Assembly (NCBI GenBank): GCA_024196135.1
Contig: JAMQCK010000015.1
Coordinates: 162,160 to 226,159, forward strand
DNA: 64,000 nt
Source of the DNA: Pleurotus ostreatus/Saccharomyces cerevisiae fusant
Taxonomy: Eukaryota; Opisthokonta
Direction: 5' to 3'
Position numbers and translations under genes: made by a program. The notes below the pieces were generated by a model that was not told where the DNA came from, did not search any database, and worked only from the letters and a program-made list of their open reading frames with translations. Positions 1-12,000 of this stretch are shown one piece after another; positions within the stretch are counted from its first letter, which is position 1; each line of letters begins with the position of its first letter.

Positions 1-725
1 CAAGGCTCGCGAGCGCGCCTTGGAAGCCCAAGATGCTCCATGCAGCGATCTTGTCACTGCAGGACATCGACATCGTCGGCGGAGCGTCTGCGCGACCTGG
101 CTTCGTGCGTAGGACGCCTGTGAGGGCGTAGTTGTCGCGGCCGCGTGCGGCGGCGGTCGGGTCGACGACTGGGCGAGATGCAGATTCCTTCAGAGCGGCC
201 ATCTCCGCGTCTTGTGGCGCGGCAGCGAGGAAGCGGGTCGATGCGTCTCCGCCTTCTGATTCGTGAGAGTGCGTTTGCTTTAACGAGGAAGAAGGTTCTA
301 AGATACTTACAAGGTAGAGTTGAGATATACATCCCGACGTGAGCGCCGTCTTGGAGCTTGTACACGCATTCAAATGTCTTCGTGAGCCATTCGGAGCAAC
401 CAGCATCAGACTGCGACATCCGCTGAATTTCCTCCAGAAACCAGCGGATAGCGCCACGCCGCGCGGTGATTTCGGCATGGCTATCGTGCATCGCTTCGCC
501 GTGTAAGGGTAGCTGAGAGGTAGGCAGACATTTGGTTCCAGTTCCGAGCGAGATTATCTTGAAGTTGGCGGCGCCAATTAAGGGCGAAGCGGGCGAACGA
601 AAAAGGTAGAACGCAGCGAGGATGGTGAAGTGCGATGGGTTGGAGGGCTTGTATCCGGTGGATAAGTAGACTTCGGAGACGGAGCGGGTTATGAAGTCGG
701 CGGGGAGAAGGTCACTTGTGTGCAT
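1..725 (-). CDS. TAD1: tRNA-specific adenosine deaminase (Tad1/ADAT1 type), 5' part
   Basis: Enzymes of this family deaminate adenosine-37 of tRNA-Ala to inosine. Exons read complement(<1..252, 311..725) around a 58-bp intron (253-310). The predicted protein carries the zinc-dependent deaminase core: an HAE motif near residues 83-85 (zinc His and catalytic Glu), a PCGD motif split by the intron (Cys139), and a later SCSDK motif (about Cys203). GTGTKCLP upstream is typical of the ADAR/ADAT1 deaminase domain. The start at 725 (MHTSDLLP) was chosen because it sits just ahead of the conserved domain; an in-frame ATG further upstream is possible. The C-terminal part runs off the left edge. It is divergent from the unknown gene starting at 982, with about 255 bp between them. 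A short extra intron around residues 43-53 (RSPASPLIG) cannot be excluded. Confidence 0.88.
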
Positions 726-981
726 GCTCGATGCATCTGGTCTGCAAACCAAGGTGATGATGGTGCAGGACAAGTTCGGTAAGTGCCGAAATTCTTTGTC
801 ACGTACTCCGGTCACGCAGGCGAAGTTCGAAAAGGGAATCCTAGTATAGAGAAGCTCAAGCTCAGCGCCTTGCCGTCAGCATGCCCTTGCAGGCCCTTAC
901 TCTCTGCGCGGGTTCTCAAGCTCGCTTTCCTCTTACCCCCATCTTGAGCAACGCAAAGTGCGCTGGGACAAAACCTGGACC

Positions 982-1717
982 ATGAGTGAGCGTCTCTCTT
1001 CGCGCGTTATAATCACAAAGCGATAACTCACCGGCAGGTCGAGTGGCACCACCTCGCGATGTCTGCAAGGTCAACTATGACCTGCCTGGTGTCTTCCTAC
1101 CTCAGGATATTATACCCAGTGGCGACGAATCCATCAGCGAGCTCGTGCAGAAGTCCGCCAAGTGGCGGCGCATTGTCGACTCAGGCGCCTCTCTTGCCGT
1201 CGCGTTTGGCATGCTCGAAGTGGGAGGAGAGATCGACTACGAGCGCGAGGCCATGAAAACATTCAGCCTCGAGCAGCGCGAGTTTTACGTGCTGTGGAAG
1301 AAGAACCGACGACTCCCGGAAGCGAATTGGGAGGAGGACCGGACGCCGCGCGAAAAGTGCCTCTCGAACGACGGACCGCTGCTGGTGCACGTCCGCGCGC
1401 TGCGCATTCTGTACGAGAACAGCGACATCGACATGGAGAACGCTGTGTTCTGGATTCAAAAGCACCCGTGCCTCATACCACTCCTCAAGGCCGTCGACAA
1501 GGTCCACCGTAACGTGTTGAACGCGAAGACGCAGGCGGGCCAGTATGATCCTCGGGCGTTGCAGGAGATGCTGGCTGCGCGGAAAGCGAACAAGGTCGCG
1601 AATACGATCTTGAACAGGTACCAGCGGGCGACGAAGTGCGGGTCAACGTCAGTGACGAAGGCGCTGCACGCGAACCTCGTGGGCGTGCAAGCGAGGGCGA
1701 GGAAGGCGCCGCACTGA
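982..1717 (+). CDS. hypothetical protein, 227 aa
   Basis: I do not recognise the family. The gene model is ATG at 982, a 52-bp intron (986-1037) after only four coding bases, then exon 1038-1717; the join gives MSRVAPPRDVCKVNYDLPG in frame, which supports the tiny first exon. The protein is soluble with no signal peptide or membrane segment. It has a charged central region (residues about 70-105, rich in Glu/Arg/Lys) and a basic C-terminus ending ARARKAPH. It is divergent from the tRNA deaminase, so the 256 bp between them probably hold both promoters. The alternative is that translation begins at a later ATG in exon 2, which would lose about 70 residues. Confidence 0.6.
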
Positions 1718-1975
1718 GAATGTAAGTACAATTATCTCAGGAGCTGTCAAATAATGGCTTGCTGACGGCGCGCGCGTCGCAGGATGCGGGAGAGTTCGTT
1801 ATGTTCGAAGCAGTTCTGAAGTGGTTATCACGAGTGTGACACATGGCAAGGCCACGTTGTCCTCTGTTGACCTCAACGTCCATCATTAGGCTCCTCAGAC
1901 CGCACACACGTGTCGCAGTCGTGTCTATGAGCCCTTGATACAACGTGTCTGTCTTCTCTCCTTCTCGCTGTGGTC

Positions 1976-2881
1976 ATGTCTGTCAAGAGGCGATCAACCC
2001 ATTCTATCTTCGCTGCAGTCTTCCGACGTGCGAGTGGCAGCCACCATGGAAACCCGGACCCTCACGAACCTCGTAATCCATCGACGAGTCTCTCTCACGA
2101 AGAAAGCCCTCCTATGTTGTCGTGGTCATCCTCTCATGATGGGTGGCCGCGCAGAGCGACGCTCGTCGAGGACACAGCACTCTCCGCCAGTCTCTCGCCG
2201 AATAATCTACTGTTTGCGGTCACCTCGAGCGGTATGACCGGTGATTCTGTGTGGCTGGCGGCGTTTGCGACGAGAGAAGCGACACCACCGTCTCATGAGG
2301 GTGAACAACAGACTGCTCCGTCGGGAGATGATGAAGCAGAGGTACCTGCTATTCCCCATACTACACGAGACAACGCCAACAACGACACGGACTATACGAC
2401 CAACCATATCGCTATTGATGCATCCGGACGCGTATGGCGTCTCGACCGGAAAGACTACATCACGTTCCTCGACCTCGTGCGGGCGGCACAGGCGGAGACC
2501 TCTGGCATCAGAGACTTCCACGTCGCTCATACTGTGACATGCCAGCCTATGGCCTACCTCGTTCTTCCCGTTGAAGGTGCGGGTGTGCATGTCCAGGATC
2601 CCTCGAGAGTCCCTGCCCTCCGCACAGTCGGTGTGAGTGCATATAGCAGGCACTACCGCAGACTCGAAACTGCGACCCTTGGGGAGAAAGGAGTCAAACA
2701 GGTATGGAATGCGCCAAAGGAACTACCAGCAGCCTTATACGAGGTACTGGGTTTGGCGCAGGAGGGGATAGAGGAATGCAAGGACTCGGATACGAATGTG
2801 GCAGCTCTACTTGCGGTGAAGAATGCGCTGCCTCGGAGTCTGCTTTGCAGCATGTATATACCTGATCACGCTATCCCTTAG
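1976..2881 (+). CDS. hypothetical protein, 301 aa, intronless
   Basis: This is a single open frame starting at ATG 1976 (MSVKRRSTH). The first 140 residues are Ser/His/Asp-rich and look disordered. The second half is more ordered, with the segment IAIDASGRVWRLDRKDY and a run of hydrophobic stretches around VLPVEGAGVHVQ. No known domain was recognised. The absence of introns is unusual for this window. Codon use in the second half resembles neighbouring genes, which argues for real coding sequence. It may be a lineage-specific gene; function unknown. Confidence 0.5.
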   Translation: MSVKRRSTHSIFAAVFRRASGSHHGNPDPHEPRNPSTSLSHEESPPMLSWSSSHDGWPRRATLVEDTALSASLSPNNLLFAVTSSGMTGDSVWLAAFATREATPPSHEGEQQTAPSGDDEAEVPAIPHTTRDNANNDTDYTTNHIAIDASGRVWRLDRKDYITFLDLVRAAQAETSGIRDFHVAHTVTCQPMAYLVLPVEGAGVHVQDPSRVPALRTVGVSAYSRHYRRLETATLGEKGVKQVWNAPKELPAALYEVLGLAQEGIEECKDSDTNVAALLAVKNALPRSLLCSMYIPDHAIP

Positions 2882-3393
2882 AATTTCGGTCCAACAGTCG
2901 TTTACCGCCTACTTTGTCCAGCGCAAAATTGCTGTTTTGCACAATGATGGCGTGTGGGCGCTGTGCTTGCGCTTGTTTTGTTGCATTTGACTCGTTCACG
3001 TGTGAACGGCAAATGCCGTACCTCTCCTATTCCGAACACTCACTTCGCACGATAAGGCTTGTCCTTCTGCGAGATACTGAGCGCCTATCTATGTCTTCTG
3101 AAGCGTTATATCCGCCGCGGGCGACTTCAGCGCGGTGATAGTCACTGGGTGCGACGATAGACTCCAGCTTCGCAGCCTGAGTTCGCAGTTGTCTACCGCG
3201 GGTCCGATAGCGCGGCTGAAGCGACCACCTGTGACCAAGGCGAAGTCCCCATTCACGTCTCCTGCTCGCCCTATATGACGATAAGAGGCAATTACGTGGG
3301 AAGGAGCCTCAGGCTTGGAGGCTGGCCTCGTCGGCGAGCTTATCTTGTTCCTCATCTTGTTTCTGTCCGCCATCTTGCTCGCAACGATTCAGG
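2882..3393. other. intergenic region, 512 bp
   Basis: No convincing coding, RNA or repeat feature was seen. It should contain the terminator of the intronless gene and the promoter of the gene starting at 3394. Confidence 0.5.
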
Positions 3394-5163
3394 ATGCTTG
3401 ACGCTATGAACGACTCATTTTATGGACTCTCCAGCGCTCATCTGAGCGGGCTAGCACTCCTAGCTGCGATCAGCGCCGCTGTACTGGCGCTCTATAAGCG
3501 AAAGCAATTGAAGATTGGAGCGAAAGCGCCCGCGGAGGATTTGGCGTCTCTGAACGAGAAGAACAAGAATCGGCCTCACGGAAGTGAGTGCTTGTCCACA
3601 CCTCATGCTAGCACCATCGGTCTTATGCATCCTGTCTCGGTAGCATGGAATCCTCTTCCCCCCGATATATACTCGTTCTCCGAGCCGGAGGTCCATCCTA
3701 CGGCAGGCGGTGACGTCTTGCAGATTGACCCCATCATCTATCGACCCTGGAGATGGGGCCAATATCAGTAAGAACTGCGTTCGCGCCTCCTATCTCATCA
3801 ATTGACTGTTTTTCAGTGTCACCATGGGTCTGAAGTCTCTAAACCAGTCCGAATGGTTCGAGGTAGACAAGCAATATCCCGACTACCACCGTATCCGCAA
3901 GCATCGCATCGCCACCCGCGGACACAACGTCGTCCGCCTTCTTTCCGCGAAGGAGGTGGGCAACGGTGAAGTTGTTCGCGAGGGTGTTTGCGCTCAGGCT
4001 GGTAAGTCGCATGCTGTATGATGAGACGAACAAAGTTCCCATCCGCTCGCCTTATAGCTGTCGAGCTTCTGCTGTCCACCGCGCATTACCTCGCTGGCCG
4101 TTATCCGAAGTCTTACCAGCTTGATTCCGACGGGAGGTCCATCTTTATACCTCCGGTAAACGAAACCTATAGCCTACCTTCGCCACTATGGTGTGGTGAA
4201 TCCGAGAAGCGCCAGATGAGAGAGGTCTCGCGCGAGGAAGGAGAGGAGGCTCTCCGCACGTGCGCGCTACTGTAAGTCCAATTTCTTCTCTGAAAGTTTC
4301 CCCAACTCATTACATCCTATTCGCAGCGTTCAGGATGACCTCGCTGTCATGATCGAGGGCAATGATGGCCAATACTACTTCCAAGGCGGCGCTATTTGCG
4401 TGCCCGGCTTTTGGCGCATGCGGGACAAGATAGGCCGCCCTCTTGACGAGATTCATACCAGCGGCAATGTGCCATACTGTACGTCGCACACCCGCCACCT
4501 CTGACAGCACTAACCAACTACCGCTCGCAGACGAACAGAACCTCCGTGCCTCCATGAACCGCTTCTTCCTCAAATTCCCTGTCGACAAGCCCGTCACCCG
4601 GAACAACTACTTCCTCCAAATCGTGCAGCCCAAGACCCCTACCACCGCCCAGGACTCGACCTACCCCTCCTCCGGCACCACGCCCATCAATTCCACCGGG
4701 TTGAACGCGAAGGTCTACGACTCCGCCTACAACCCCATCGACCCCGAAGAGCTCGCCTGGTCCGCGACGACGAACGGCCCCGAGGACGAGTACCGCCCGG
4801 GCCACGCGCACCAGCCGCCGGAGGGCAAGCCGCTCATCGTCACGCCCGAGACTCTGCGCATGCGCACGGAGCGGCAGACGCTGCGTAGGCTGCCGGGGAG
4901 CGGGGCGATCGTCTTTGGGATCCGGACGTATGTGTGGGAGATTGAGAAGATCAAGGAGGAGGTGGAGGAGGTGGGGGAGGGGAAGAGGGAGAGTGTGGCG
5001 GAACGGTTTGCGAGTGCGATTAGGGGGTGGCCGGAGCAGGTGCGGACGTATAAGGTGAGTGGGGTGCGGGTTGAGAGGCGTTGGATGTATGTGTGCTGAT
5101 GATTGTGGGCAGGGAGCTACGGTGTATGAGGATGTGCTAGTGCCGTATCTGGAGAGTAAGTAG
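3394..5163 (+). CDS. Haem-dependent oxidative N-demethylase-like protein (former DUF3445), membrane-anchored, copy A
   Basis: Members are named after the alpha subunit of bacterial haem-dependent oxidative N-demethylase; the fungal substrate is unknown. Exons: 3394-3583, 3644-3767, 3817-4001, 4058-4271, 4327-4478, 4531-5054, 5113-5163, giving 479 aa with all phases consistent. An N-terminal hydrophobic segment (residues about 17-34, followed by KRKQ) predicts a single membrane anchor. The domain follows with TMGLKSL, AVELLLSTAHYLAGRYP, DDLAVMIEG, YYFQGGAICVPGFWRM, FPVDKPVTRNNY and RTERQTLRRLPGSGAIVFGI. A near full-length paralogue lies at 38497-40470 with all six intron positions and phases shared. 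The next gene downstream is a secreted protein whose paralogue is also near the second copy. Confidence 0.85.
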
Positions 5164-5777
5164 GATGACGGAGGTAATCGAGTATGTGGGTTTTCGAGCC
5201 TCGGGTGGACATGCATGCCATATGTTCTCTGCTCGGTAGTGATTCAGGTGAGCTCGGAACTCCTGAGGGTACTGATGTCCGAGGAAAGTAAGGTGTAACC
5301 GGATAGACGTTAACCTCGACCGCCGTATCGCTCTACATCAGGTACGAAGTGCGCCGGCGCTCTGGGAAAGAGGACAGTTCGGCGGCTGACAGCGCCGTCG
5401 GCCCTTCGCGAGCGAGGCTGACTGCCCGTCGCAGATCGCGTCCTCAGCTCGACTGATCGTCGTTAGTCGTCGACCTCGACGCCCAGTGCCTTCAGACCGT
5501 TCTCGCGTGTAACGGGCGCGCAACGGAGTGACAGACTTCCGCACACCCATGTTAGGCAATCCCGTCTGCCGATGCGCCTGTCAGGCGCCTCATACCTCGC
5601 CGTAGCAGTTTGAGTATAAAAGACTGATCGTCCACCTCTCAACCTCCATCCTCAGTTTCGCCACTGTACACTTCAGCCCCGGGTCCTTTCCAGCTCGTCC
5701 TCTCGACCCTACGCTCTCTTCACCACACCTTCCTTTACCACATACCCTATCTCCCTCTTTACACCACCAATCTCCCA
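5164..5777 (+). promoter_or_regulatory. upstream region of secreted gene A, with TATA box and boxes shared with copy B
   Basis: A TATAAAA box is at 5615-5621, 157 bp before the ATG. A 20-bp box at 5341-5360 (ggtacgaagtgcgccggcgc) matches 33051-33070 upstream of the paralogue at 18 of 20 positions. A second shared box, cggcgctctggga, starts at about 5356 and recurs at about 33159. A third, CACTGTACACTTC at 5662-5674, recurs exactly at 33343-33355, in each case 30-50 bp after the TATA box. These are direct sequence matches; a regulatory role is inferred. Confidence 0.6.
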
Positions 5778-6922
5778 ATGGCCCGCTTCTTTGCCCTCGC
5801 CGCCATGGCCCTCGTCGCCCACGCCTCCCCCGCCCCCGAGCGCCGCCTCCTCCACATGCCCCGCGAAGCCACCAGACTCGCCGCCGACCCCGAGACCGGC
5901 ACGATCTACCTCTACGACAACCGCGGTTTGCACCTGGGTATCATGGAGCGCGATACCTTCGAGGAGATTCAGAGCCGTGCGGGTGGCTGCTCGGATATCA
6001 GTGCGAGCGAGGTGCAGAAGCTGCCCGGCTGGGACAAGCTGCAGAGCACCGCGAACGACTTTTGGGGCAATTACCAGCGGGAGATTAAGACCAATAACCC
6101 CGACGTGAGTGATAGCTTGTCATTCCATGTTTGTTATCGGATACTGAACTTCGGATAGTTCCCGGACAAGCCCGCGCGTGTCTGCTTGACGAACAACCAG
6201 GTCGACATCACGATCAACGGGGACCCTCAGTGCACCACCCAGTCCCAGTCGGCTGGCGGTGACTTCTCTGGCACCACTGGCACGGTGGCGCTCTCGCAGA
6301 CCGAGGGCACGGCGTATACGCTCTCGACGACGACTACGAGTACGCTGCCTCTACCTTCCTTGCCCAAATTCCCATTCTCTGATCACCAAACCCCACAGCC
6401 GAAGCCTCCGTCGCCCTCGGCCTCAGCGGCGAGGTCAAGTTCGGCATCCCCGACATCGACAGCGTCACGTACAAGACGTCGCTCACGACGACCGTGTCCA
6501 ACAAGCTCGGCACGACCGAGTCGACGACGCAGAACCAGCAGACGACGTCGACGGTCACCGTCAGCCAGGCGGATGGGCAGACGTGCCAGCTTGATGTGCG
6601 TGGTCCTTCCTTTCCATGCCATCGCTCGGAGGCTGATTATCAAATGTGTAGTTCGAGACCAAGTCCTGCACGACGAAGGGCTCGGGCAACCTGCCCTTCC
6701 TCGCCTCCGGCTGGGTCTGGTTCGTGTACAAGAACAAGACGAAGGACCACTGGAACTGTGCGTTGCTCACTCTCACTTCGTTGAAACCCGTTGCTGACAT
6801 CGATTGCAGGGGCCCTACTCATGGAGGGATACCTCGGCGAGGGAGAGCGCTCGACCTACATGAACTTCGACTCAACCATCGGCACGGAGACGAAGTCGAA
6901 TTACAACGTCGTCTGCCAGTGA
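5778..6922 (+). CDS. secreted beta-rich protein, copy A (possible pore-forming-like fold)
   Basis: Exons 5778-6104, 6159-6339, 6399-6595, 6652-6757 and 6810-6922 give 307 aa. Residues 1 to about 17 form a signal peptide ending in an Ala-His-Ala region, followed by a basic PERRLL segment. The middle holds WGNYQREIKTNNPD and then a long stretch of alternating Thr/Ser/Val strands (for example TTTVSNKLGTTESTTQNQQ). The C-terminus has a Trp-rich GWVWFVYKNKTKDHW motif. Several conserved Cys residues suggest disulphides. The polar alternating strands resemble the insertion region of aerolysin/ETX-MTX2-type beta pore-forming proteins, but this is inference from pattern only. The paralogue at 33434-34713 shares most of the sequence and has three more introns. 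The gene lies directly downstream of an N-demethylase-like gene. Confidence 0.82.
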
Positions 6923-7134
6923 TCATGGACAGGATTATCATACCCGGTGAACTTGGTACGACCTTCATACGCTTATTGATCGGTGCTCTCTGGGGATATC
7001 GGGACGTCTGTTCTGTACATCTGGCTGACACTATACATACAAACATTTTGGTTACGATAGATAATTTATATATGCTACACATGCTGCATACGCAACGTTG
7101 GATGTTGATGAGCGTCAAGCGTCAAATGCTACCA

Positions 7135-8300
7135 CTACACCCGCAACTGGCTCATCATGGACGGAAGCCCTGGGTCGTAGGGGTTCTTCCCACCGCCGGG
7201 AAGCGGTACGGTGTTCATCGCCGCGGACGTGGTGCGCGGGTAGATCATGATGTCGTCCGACGTCACTTCGCTCGGCGTAGACAGAGGCGACAGTGGTGTC
7301 GCGAAGTCGGGCGTCACGGGTGAAGTCGACGATCGCGAGGACGCGGGCGATGGGATGTTAATGACAACACCCGGACCCTGGTGCGGGACGAAGCCGGGTG
7401 GGAGGGTGTCCATGACGGCGGTGGGGATACGTCCGGGTGGTGCGGGTGCGTTCTCGAGGACTGGGGCGCGGTTTCCGGCGGCGGGGGTTGCGACGAGGCC
7501 GGGGCCGGCGGGTGGGGGGACTGGGGTGTCGACTACGGCGTCGAGGGAGCGCATGGGCCGGAGTGGTGTTGGGGAAACTAGAGGTGCGGGCATAGGTGCG
7601 GGCGGAGGTATTGGACCAGGACCAGCCATAGACGGCACAGGTAGTGGGCTATATGCGCGAGTACGATTAGAACAGGCTGATGCATGACAGCCGAGCAACT
7701 TACCCATTCCGCGTCATGCCATTCATAGGTGGTGACGGAGGCAGCGTGCCCGGAGGGACGTCTCGCAAGGGCAGACGATCGGCCAGCCTTGCCGCACCCG
7801 CCTCCGCCTCGTTGGCGCGGGCCTCAAAGACACGAGCCGCTGATGACGCCGTTGCGAGCTCTCTGCGTAGGTCCGCGATCTCCATGTCACGGTCTCGGAG
7901 TGCAGCCTTCAGCGCCATGGCTTCCTCTCTCAGCATCATTGCATCCTCCCTCGCAGCGTCTGCTCGTGTACGCTCTTCTGCTAGTAGGGTCGCCAATGTG
8001 TTGATCCTAGTATCGGGGCTGCCCGGTACGTTGATCGGGTGGTCGAGGGCATCGGGTGCGCTGGATGCGCGAGGGGTACCGGGCGCGATGGAGGAGCCGA
8101 CGGAGGAGGGAGGTAGATCGCCTGGACGAGGCACAGAGCCGTATGGGGAGGATATGCCTCCGTGCGGGACGAAGCCTCCGGGACGCGGTGCAGCAGCATA
8201 AGCGCCCGCGGACATCCTGGTGATCGTTAGTCCTAGATGTTCATATCGTTCAACAGTACACGCACCTGCGAGGGTACTCTGCAGAGGATCGGGCGTACAT
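7135..8300 (-). CDS. proline-rich coiled-coil protein, unknown function
   Basis: Exons complement(7135-7648, 7704-8216, 8266-8300) give about 353 aa. The short first exon (MYARSSAEYPR) joins in frame through a 49-bp intron. Residues about 75-155 form a strong Ala/Glu/Arg-rich coiled coil (AEERTRADAAREDAMMLREE and on). Both flanks are Pro/Gly/Ser-rich and disordered, with a long C-terminal PPPAP-type tail. No catalytic domain was recognised. It is convergent with the secreted gene ending at 6922. It could be a cytoskeletal or scaffold adaptor, but nothing in the sequence proves this. Confidence 0.68.
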
Positions 8301-9084
8301 GGCGATGGGTTGGATATGAGGATGCTAATTGCAGGAGACCACGGCGGTTTGGGCGGAGTACTTGAGGGAGCCGCGGGCGACTGACATCATCACTTCGCTC
8401 CGACGCGCGTGCATGATTACTCCTTGCGTTCACCGATAATTGTCAAGACCATCGGACGAGGCTAAGAACTTGAGGGAGGGTGAGGGGATGGCGGGGCCTT
8501 CTGTGACACATCAGCGTAAGTGGTCGATGAGGAAGGGACGAAACTTGGACACTTCTATGTTCCGCGGTTGCGCTGTGTTCGAAACGGAGTATTGTAAGCG
8601 AGGGTAGTCATTTCGCTTACCTTGCAACTGCCTTGCTGTGATATCTGAGCCGGGGACTTATATAGCTATCTCAAGGTTCATGTTTAGATAGGCTTTCTGT
8701 GAGCAGCGATGGTGATCTGGTCGACTCTGTCCGACCAGACAGGCCGGGCTTTACATATAACATGCACAAAGACTTTCACCAGATATAATTGCGGGTCGAG
8801 CTCGGTATCATCCACAAGAGCCAAAATTCGGAGTTACAAGCCTTGAGAGATGCTCTCGTACTCGAGAGAATGAGTGACGCGACGCGCCGGAGAACGCGCG
8901 TGATCATCTTCTCACGATCACATGCGCACCCCGGTTGAACTTCTCTGGGCGCCAACTCAGCGCTCAGTCCCCCGGTACCCAGTCCGCCTCTCATCTCGCC
9001 GACTAGTTTGTGATTGCGACTACTATACAGTGCTGTTCATCCACATGCAATTCCATCTCCCAATCTGCACCAACCCCGTCCACC
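8301..9084. other. intergenic region, 784 bp
   Basis: It separates two minus-strand genes. A TATA-like tatatagct is near 8658, too far upstream to assign with certainty to the 8300 start. No coding or repeat signal was found. Confidence 0.4.
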
Positions 9085-12000
9085 TCAAACCCTCTCAAAG
9101 AAGTACAGATACGCAAACCGCTTCAGATCCCGCACGCTCTCCGCATCCGCCTTCACCACCTTCTCATCGTTGAACAGCACCCACTCGTCCCCGACGCGGA
9201 TATGCGCGACGTAGTGCCCCGAGTGCACCGACGGCCCCTTGTGCGAGATGAATGCCTTGAGCGCGTATCGGACGGGTGCCTCCTTGGTGCCGCCGATCTC
9301 GGGTTGCGTGGGTGCGTTGGAGGAAGAGGATGCGGGCGCGGACTCCTCGCCCATGTCGTCGGGGTGGCTAAAGAGCCATTCGACCGCGCGCTCTGCGTTG
9401 CCGCCCTGCAAGCGGTTGTGAGCTATTGCTTCATGTGCACCTTGGTTCAAGACGTACTGTCTCCCGTAGCGCCTTCTTCGCCTGCGCGGACGTGAAGCCC
9501 ATATCTGCGAGCATGGCTACCTGCTCAGCGGATGGCTCAACAGCACCTTCGCCACCTCCACTAGGCCGTATCGGATCGTCGATGTCTGCCAAACCAGTCA
9601 GTCCTGGTTGCCCTTTTCTCCCACAGCATCCTAAACCATAACACCCTTGAACCTATAATCACTCACCCGGATCCTCCATATGCTCAAACAGCCAGTTCAT
9701 CGCCGCCTCCGGGTCGCTATTCCCCGTCGCCAGCAGCGCCTTTTGACAGCGCACGGTCGGGAAACCCATCGCCTCCAACTGGCCCAGCGCAGCGGCGTTG
9801 AACTCGGGCAGGGCAGCAGCGGCGGGGGCGTCTTCGGGTAGGGGCTCTTCGCCTGGTTGAAGGCCGCGGCCGAGGTGTCGCTCTTCGAGGACGACCGTAT
9901 CGTGCTCGGGGAGGATTACGGGGATGTCTGGGTGCGGGATTAATTGCTTGGCCGGGAGAGGTATGGGGTGCGAGTGGGGGGAGATACCCACCAAGCTTGG
10001 CCGGCACCCAGTTCACGAGCGTGAACTTCTTCGCATGGACGACGAGCACCTCGGGGAAGGACGCAAACTTCGTCTGCCTACAAACGCGTCAGTATTCCAG
10101 TCTCTCACTATATCTCACCACACATTCCACCACCAAGCAACACAAAATCCCCACTCGTTACTCACTTATTCGCATACACACTCTTCCCACACGACGGGCA
10201 CGCGTACTCCAGCGTCTCCGGGCTCAGCAGCGCCTCCAAACAATCCATGAGGCGCACATCCTCGTACTGGACTTTGCCCTCCGCGTCCTTGCTCTTCTCC
10301 ACCGCCGGGACCGCAACGCTGACCGTATCCGCCGCGTCCACGCGGTATCGCACCCGCTTGCAGTCTGTGCACTGCAGTCGTTGCTCGAGGCCGTAGGAAA
10401 AGACCTGTGTCGCATCTGGAGCTTTGCGTGAGCACACAATCTCTTTTTTTCTTCCCTTCCTCTTCCTCTCTTTCGTACCCTCTTCCACAACGCCTCGAAT
10501 ACGCCACAGAGAACATAAGAACTCACCCCTCAAACCCCCATCCTTCCTCCTATGCGCGTCCCGCCTCAGCACACTCAACAAATGCGTAAAGAACTCCTCC
10601 GCGTCCTGCTGCCGCATCGTCGAGAACTCCTCGTGGCCCTTGCCGATCAGCGCCTTGAAGCCCGTCGGCTTCAGCCCGGCTTGGAATACGGGGACGGAAC
10701 CGTCGTGTTTGCGGGGTTCGGCTTCGGGTAGTGGCGACGCTTGTCCTGACAACGAAGGGGATTGCGCGAACCCGCCATGCGTAGGCGCCGGGTACGCATA
10801 TCGCCCACTGACCAGACCATCCGCAACCTTGCGCATTTGGCATTCCACGCATGCAGCAGGCAAGGGCTCGGTACAGGTTTCGGCGTGCGAATTAAGCGCG
10901 TCGACGGAGAAGTACCGCTCGCGGAAGGCGGGGAGGGAGAAGACCGTTTGCAGGACGGACGCCATGTAGCAGCTGTTGCCGAGGTTGGATAAGCCGGTCA
11001 AGCCTGCGCCGAACAGTGGTTCCAGAGCTTTCCCGTCCTCGGAGGTGAGCGAGAAGTCGTACTTGAGGTTGTGTTCAATTTGCTGATGAATGTTTAGTTA
11101 AGTATACCTGTACCAATGAGAAGGGGCGGGCAGACATACCAGCTCCGTCATACTCTTCTCCGTCTTCGTCTGCGTCTGTACATTGATCCCAAACGCCGCC
11201 AGATGCGCCGCCAGCTCCGGGTCCTGCTTCGCGTCGTTGCACGTATAGCAATATATATCCGCCCCTCCCTCCGGCGTGATCGTCCCCAGCTTCACGCTCA
11301 CCGGGTGCCCCGTCGCCTCAAAATGCGCCAGCCCGTGCCCATTGCCCCCGAGGCCGCCAAACTGCTGCCGCCCGCACCCCAGCGCGCCGCAGGTGAGGCA
11401 GAGCCAGAGGTTCTCGCGCAGGTCGCACGAGGCGCAGTGTGCGAGACCGGATTGGGGGATCGGGCCGGTGGAGGCTTGCGGGAGCATGAGGGTGTGCTCG
11501 CAGGGGAGGATTTCCTCCTCCCAGGCTTGGACTTCGGACTGCCGGGCGGAGGACATGGATTGCATGACGCCGTTGATGAGGGCTTTGACCTGGGAACGGT
11601 GGTATGAGTATGTGGCAATCGGGGTGGAGGGGGAAGTGCCGCGGTGTATGGGGGAGTGTCACGCACCTTGTCATCGTTGGCGGCCTCAAGCAGGGGCGCG
11701 CCAGTCTCGGGGTTGCACTTCCAGCACTTTACTGTCGTAACATGTTCGTATTTGTCTTCCTCTCGCTCCTCCACAATAGCAAGTTTCTTCATCTTCGCCG
11801 GTGGTTCCTCGGACTCGGCCTGAGGAAACGATCGAAAGGGAGGTGCAATGAACGTGAAAGGATATTTGTGTATGGGCAATTTACAAGAGGGTAGAGCGCA
11901 GATTTAGTGAAAGCATTGTAAGGACGAAAACCCGTAAGCAAGCAGCCATGTATCAGACACGCATACACGCACTCTATGTTCCGATGGGCGCGCCTTGCGC

